DNA of 44,620 nucleotides, from the NCBI GenBank assembly GCA_027484315.1, contig JAIXTE010000004.1, positions 1 through 44,620 on the forward strand, read 5' to 3'. Shown piece by piece: positions 41,408-44,620 of the stretch. The notes below the pieces were generated by a model, which saw only the letters and a program-made list of their open reading frames with translations, was not told where the DNA came from and made no database searches. The first letter of the stretch is position 1, and each line of letters opens with the position of its first letter. A program made the position numbers and the translations under genes. The stretch comes from Burkholderiales bacterium. GTDB taxonomy: Bacteria > Pseudomonadota > Gammaproteobacteria > Burkholderiales > Burkholderiaceae_B.

Positions 41408-41435
41408 AAAAAGCCACAGTATTGGGGCTTTTTTT
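41408..41435. terminator. Bidirectional terminator between the GST gene and mnmA
   Basis: AAAAAGCC (41408-41415) pairs with GGCTTTTT (from 41426) and seven T residues follow on the plus strand. The complementary strand also ends in a T-run, so it can stop both converging transcripts. Confidence 0.78.
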
Positions 41436-41452
41436 ACGGGTATCGACGTCAT

Positions 41453-42520
41453 TCAAGCGATGACACCGCCACCCAGACACACCTCGCCTTGATATAGCAC
41501 TGCACTTTGGCCTGGCGTGACTGCAAACTGGCTTTCGATGAAATTCAGCTCAAAGCCCGCTTCAGTGCTCTGGAAATGGCACGCGGCATCTTCCTGCCGG
41601 TAGCGGGCCTTGCAGGCCATGTCCATGTCACTTGGCGTGCGCCCTGAAATGTAATGGGCTTGTTCGGCACTCAGGGTTTTCTGGTGCAGCCAGGGGTGGT
41701 CGTGCCCTTGCACTGCGTACAAAGTGTTGTTGAGCAGGTCTTTTCTGGCTACAAACCAGGGTTCGCCATTGCCTTCTTTTTGACCACCAATGCCAATTCC
41801 CTTGCGTTGCCCCAAGGTGTAAAAGCTCAAGCCCACGTGTTCACCAACCCGTTGGCCTTCATCATTCAGAATGGGGCCTGGGGCGGTGGGCAGGTAGCGG
41901 TTCAGGAAGTCGCGGAACGGGCGCTCGCCAATAAAACAAATGCCCGTGCTGTCTTTTTTGGTGGCATTGGTCAAACCCAGTTCAAGCGCGATTTTTCGAA
42001 CCTCGGTTTTCTGGATTTCGCCCAGAGGAAAGAGGGTTTTACTCAGTTGTGCCTGGTTAAGCCGGTGCAGGAAATAGGATTGGTCTTTGCTGTGGTCCAC
42101 AGCCTTCAACAATTGAAACTCGCCGTTCAACTCGCGCACACGTGCATAGTGGCCCGTGGCAATGTAGTCAGCCCCCAGGCTGTAGGCGTGGTCGAGAAAA
42201 GCCTTGAACTTGATTTCGCTGTTACACAGAATGTCAGGGTTGGGCGTTCTGCCCGCGGAGTACTCGCTGAGAAACACCGAGAACACGCGGTCTTTGTATT
42301 CGCTGGCGAAGTTCACGGCTTCAATGTCAACGCCTACTACGTCGGCCACGCTGGCTGCATCCAGCCAGTCTTGCCTGCTGGAGCAATATTCGGAATCGTC
42401 ATCATCTTCCCAGTTTTTCATGAAAAGACCAATGACGTTATAACCCTGCTGTTTGAGCAGCCATGCCGAAACCGAGGAGTCAACCCCACCTGACATGCCA
42501 ATTACGACGGTTTTTGCCAT
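41453..42520 (-). CDS. mnmA: tRNA 2-thiouridylase
   Basis: 355-residue ATP-dependent enzyme placing sulfur at position 2 of U34 in Lys, Glu and Gln tRNAs. The PP-loop SGGVDSS is at residues 10-16. The catalytic and persulfide cysteines are C99 ([12 protein letters not shown]) and C195 ([12 protein letters not shown]), matching E. coli MnmA closely in spacing. It is five bases downstream of the Nudix gene on the same strand, the same pairing as mnmA-nudJ in E. coli. Sulfur reaches it through an IscS/Tus relay not encoded here. Confidence 0.95.
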   Translation of the reverse strand: MAKTVVIGMSGGVDSSVSAWLLKQQGYNVIGLFMKNWEDDDDSEYCSSRQDWLDAASVADVVGVDIEAVNFASEYKDRVFSVFLSEYSAGRTPNPDILCNSEIKFKAFLDHAYSLGADYIATGHYARVRELNGEFQLLKAVDHSKDQSYFLHRLNQAQLSKTLFPLGEIQKTEVRKIALELGLTNATKKDSTGICFIGERPFRDFLNRYLPTAPGPILNDEGQRVGEHVGLSFYTLGQRKGIGIGGQKEGNGEPWFVARKDLLNNTLYAVQGHDHPWLHQKTLSAEQAHYISGRTPSDMDMACKARYRQEDAACHFQSTEAGFELNFIESQFAVTPGQSAVLYQGEVCLGGGVIA

Positions 42521-42525
42521 GATGT

Positions 42526-43041
42526 TCAGGACACACCGGGTGGCAGTGGGCCAGCAAGCACACTGGGGTGCGTGTACACATGCGCAAGCGGCATGATGGG
42601 CTGCTTGCCAGCTTTCCAGTTCAGGAAGTCTTCGACACAGCGCATGACCAGTGGGCTGCGATGCTGGTCTTGAGTGGCGCGCAGTTCTTCAACGGTCATC
42701 CACAGGGTGCGGATGATGCCATCGTCCAAGGCGCGCTCGGTGTGATGTTTAACCACTTCAGCCGCAAAGGCAAAACGCAGGTAAGTAACGTCTTCCAGGG
42801 TGCGGGAGCTTGTGTAGCGGCTCATGTAGATGCCGAGCAGGCCCACCGGGTTCACTTCCCAAGCGGATTCTTCAAGTGCTTCGCGCGCAGCACCAAACTG
42901 CGGCGTTTCACCTGGATCCAGGTGGCCTGCGGGTTGGTTCAACTTGATGCCATCGGTGGTGTGCTCTTCCACCATCAGGAATTTGCCCTGATGTTCAACA
43001 ATGGCGGCTACGGTAACGCTGGGTTTCCAGACTTCTGACAT
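42526..43041 (-). CDS. nudJ: Nudix hydrolase, NudJ-like
   Basis: 171-residue Nudix phosphohydrolase. The Nudix box starts at G39 and has E45, R53, E54, E57 and E58 in place ([20 protein letters not shown]); the usual glycine near its end is A60. NudJ of E. coli hydrolyses nucleotide and thiamine pyrophosphates and sits beside mnmA, as here. N-terminal [20 protein letters not shown] aligns well with NudJ. It is the first gene of the minus-strand pair and is divergent from the cobalamin riboswitch transcript. Confidence 0.88.
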   Translation of the reverse strand: MSEVWKPSVTVAAIVEHQGKFLMVEEHTTDGIKLNQPAGHLDPGETPQFGAAREALEESAWEVNPVGLLGIYMSRYTSSRTLEDVTYLRFAFAAEVVKHHTERALDDGIIRTLWMTVEELRATQDQHRSPLVMRCVEDFLNWKAGKQPIMPLAHVYTHPSVLAGPLPPGVS

Positions 43042-43102
43042 GGCTTTTCAATCGCACTAGCTAAACAGAGTGCGCCGATGTATGGGTGTTGAAAAAACAC
43101 GT

Positions 43103-43108
43103 TAGAAT
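43103..43108 (+). promoter_or_regulatory. Candidate -10 of the cobalamin riboswitch transcript
   Basis: TAGAAT lies 10 bases before the riboswitch begins, so RNA would start near 43115. The small hairpin GTGTT-GAAAA-AACAC (43086-43100) overlaps the -35 area. Confidence 0.4.
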
Positions 43109-43117
43109 AGCAGGGTT

Positions 43118-43310
43118 AAGGTGCTTGTGCTCATTTTTTGAGCGCAGTTAAACGGGAAGCAGGTATCAAGCCTGCGCTGCCCCCGCAACGGTAAGTAAGT
43201 GCGGGTGTGTCATTTTGCCACTGGTAGTAAAGCTGTTTACATTTTGGTGTAAACAGCGACTGGGAAGGCGACACATCAAAACTTACGAGCCCGGATACCG
43301 GCCTTGACCG
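43118..43310 (+). ncRNA. Cobalamin riboswitch (AdoCbl class)
   Basis: The conserved blocks occur in order: AAGGTGC at the 5' side, AAACGGGAAGCAGGT, the B12-box-like CTGCCCCCGCAACGGTAA, GCCACTG, a perfect 10-base-pair arm GCTGTTTACA / TGTAAACAGC (43232-43257), CTGGGAAGGCG, and GAGCCCGGATACCGGCC. This is the core of the cobalamin aptamer. It lies upstream of a BtuB-like receptor, so cobalamin should repress receptor synthesis. The expression platform is probably within 43311-43516, e.g. hairpins GCCTG/CAGGC (43315-43331) and GCTGC/GCAGC nearby. Confidence 0.93.
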
Positions 43311-43410
43311 TTCAGCCTGTCCCATTCAGGCGAGCGACTGGTGCTGCGGGGAGGCAGCGCGCAGGCGGCTAACTGTTTCTATTCGAACGTTTTCCGTAAC
43401 TTCCGTTGGC

Positions 43411-43470
43411 ATGTGCCTTCGGTGTGGTTGCGTACGCTGTTCCATCGCCTGTTCTTGTCTTCTCCAGTGA
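43411..43470 (+). other. Possible cysteine-rich leader reading frame, 19 codons
   Basis: Between riboswitch and receptor an ATG opens a 19-codon frame reading MCLRCGCVRCSIACSCLLQ and then TGA, with cysteines at 2, 5, 7, 10, 14 and 16. No good Shine-Dalgarno sequence is visible (GTTGG only), so translation is doubtful. It is listed because six cysteines in 19 residues is far above chance expectation. Confidence 0.2.
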
Positions 43471-43516
43471 ATTAATTGCCGCACGGTGGGTGTGGTTAAA
43501 CCTCAAGGTTATATTC

Positions 43517-44620
43517 ATGTTGAAGCAAATTGGTAGTCAGGCAGCAGTGGGCGCATCTGTTGCCCTTTCATTTTTTTCATTTCCACAACTGGCTATCGCT
43601 GAGCCAGTAATCTCCAAAGAAGTCGTTATCACGGCTAGTCGCTACGAACGCTCGTTGAAAGATGTTCAGGCAGATGTCACCGTGATTGATCAGGACGATA
43701 TCAAACGTTCTGGCGCAAGTAATCTGACAGATCTTTTAAAGCGAGCCCCTGGTGTTCAGTACTCAAGCAACGGCGGTGGTCAGCAATCTTCCTCGCTGTT
43801 TATACGCGGGTCTGACAGTAAGCACACTCTGTTTTTGGTGGATGGTCAACGAATTGGTCCACTTGACGGCTTTTCTCAGTTTCAGTTTCAGCACATTCCT
43901 TTGGCTCAAATTGAGCGTATTGAAATCTTGCGTGGACCAGGATCATCGTTATACGGCAGTGATGCAATAGGAGGTGTTGTACAAATCATCACCAAAAAGG
44001 CGGCACGCACTACTGGCGGTGATGTTTCGGTTTCTGTTGGGAATAATCACACTCGAAAGCTGAGTACTTCGGGAACGCTGGCAGGAGAAAGAGGTTCTGT
44101 TCGCTTGGGTATTGGTCATGAATACAGTGATGGTATCAATGCCAGCCGAGATAACAGTGGTAAAGATGCCTATCGTGTGACCTCTGGCAGCTTGAACGCA
44201 ATTTATGATTTAACCCGCCAAACTCAGTTCACCGCCAGTGCACTGGCCACCGACGTAAATAACGAGTTCGATGCAAACCCCCAGTTCAATCGTGATAATC
44301 AGACTGTTCTAAATGCGGGACTCAAGCATAAATGGGCAAGTGGCGCAGAGTCATCGATTCGTTTGGGCAGTTCCACTGAGGAGCTTGAGTTTCCCTTATT
44401 TGCTTTTGGTACGCGTACTTTTCAAAACCAGTTTTCATTTGATCATCGTTTCAATGTTCTTGATGGTGTGTTGTTGCTGGGGTACGAGTATTTGGATCAA
44501 CGATTCAGTTCAACGTCAGCCCCTCAGGCGGGTATCCCGAATATCGACAATACGCAAGCCAATAGTGGACTTGTCACTTATACCAAAGACATCGCTGGTT
44601 ACACTGTTCAAGGCAATTTA
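43517..44620 (+). CDS. btuB: TonB-dependent receptor, BtuB-like (3' end outside window)
   Basis: First 368 codons of an outer-membrane receptor, open to the window edge. A signal peptide (about residues 1-28, ending near LAIAEP) is followed by the TonB-box-like KEVVITASRYERSLKDV and the plug domain. The plug includes LKRAPGVQYSSNGGGQQSSS, LFIRGSDSKHTLFLVDGQRI and IERIEILRGPGSSLYGSDAI. Beta-barrel strands begin near residue 170. AAGG lies about ten bases before the ATG. Control by a cobalamin riboswitch makes vitamin B12 uptake the likely role; the barrel end is missing, so receptor specificity rests on the riboswitch and plug sequence. Confidence 0.9.
   Translation, partial: MLKQIGSQAAVGASVALSFFSFPQLAIAEPVISKEVVITASRYERSLKDVQADVTVIDQDDIKRSGASNLTDLLKRAPGVQYSSNGGGQQSSSLFIRGSDSKHTLFLVDGQRIGPLDGFSQFQFQHIPLAQIERIEILRGPGSSLYGSDAIGGVVQIITKKAARTTGGDVSVSVGNNHTRKLSTSGTLAGERGSVRLGIGHEYSDGINASRDNSGKDAYRVTSGSLNAIYDLTRQTQFTASALATDVNNEFDANPQFNRDNQTVLNAGLKHKWASGAESSIRLGSSTEELEFPLFAFGTRTFQNQFSFDHRFNVLDGVLLLGYEYLDQRFSSTSAPQAGIPNIDNTQANSGLVTYTKDIAGYTVQGNL

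Noticed and set aside
41654..42493. A 279-codon open frame opposite mnmA
   Set aside because: It is entirely antisense to mnmA, whose catalytic motifs are intact. The translation resembles no family.
43311..43410. A second riboswitch in the btuB leader
   Set aside because: Only generic short hairpins are seen after the cobalamin aptamer; no conserved aptamer core.

Overview
The window is core chromosome of a betaproteobacterium of the order Burkholderiales. The evidence is a Bug/TctC-type receptor operon, a phasin-like protein, the ilvE / CHCC zinc-finger / waaF and pcm-like / rhodanese / tolC gene orders, and lipopolysaccharide inner-core genes. Limnobacter or a close relative is my guess; the sequence alone does not fix the genus. 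No tRNA, rRNA, CRISPR array, transposase or phage gene was found.

Layout: 9-3609 holds fatty-acid genes (thiolase, crotonase-family enzyme, hotdog thioesterase) and one unknown protein. 3677-6128 holds a membrane-anchored PQQ-type sugar dehydrogenase, a phasin-like protein and a small basic protein. 6129-6504 is an AT-rich control region rich in inverted repeats, followed by a tripartite tricarboxylate transporter (tctC-tctB-tctA) and a HutC-type GntR regulator (to 10491). 10546-12340 has a YciA-like thioesterase, an unknown coiled-coil membrane protein and a short-chain dehydrogenase. 12425-15155 has an Atm1-type ABC exporter overlapping a HypT-like LysR regulator. 15304-19961 combines aspartate ammonia-lyase with a complete glutamate/aspartate ABC importer (gltIJKL). 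This suggests uptake of aspartate and its conversion to fumarate and ammonia, and aspA and gltI share the same extended -10 sequence.

19962-20631 is about 670 bases without a convincing gene. It contains a large imperfect palindrome. 20632-29337 is mostly envelope biogenesis: a WaaE-like glycosyltransferase, waaC, waaA, tolC with a rhodanese and a Pcm-like methyltransferase, a TetR regulator divergent from ilvE, a CHCC zinc-finger protein and waaF. 29375-34309 is a tightly packed plus-strand run: purU, an NTF2-like protein, a YheT-like hydrolase, an unknown protein, a DegS-like protease and tcdA. It converges on msrA.

34983-39178 holds yajC-secD-secF and a PilZ-domain protein, converging on purB. 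A glutathione S-transferase follows, then the minus-strand pair nudJ-mnmA. The window ends with a cobalamin riboswitch and the 5' part of a BtuB-like TonB-dependent receptor. The leader between them contains a 19-codon reading frame with six cysteine codons. I do not see an obviously new multi-gene system. The items most worth checking are the palindrome at 20016-20168, the cysteine-rich leader frame at 43411-43470, the membrane domain fused to the sugar dehydrogenase, and the repeats upstream of tctC.
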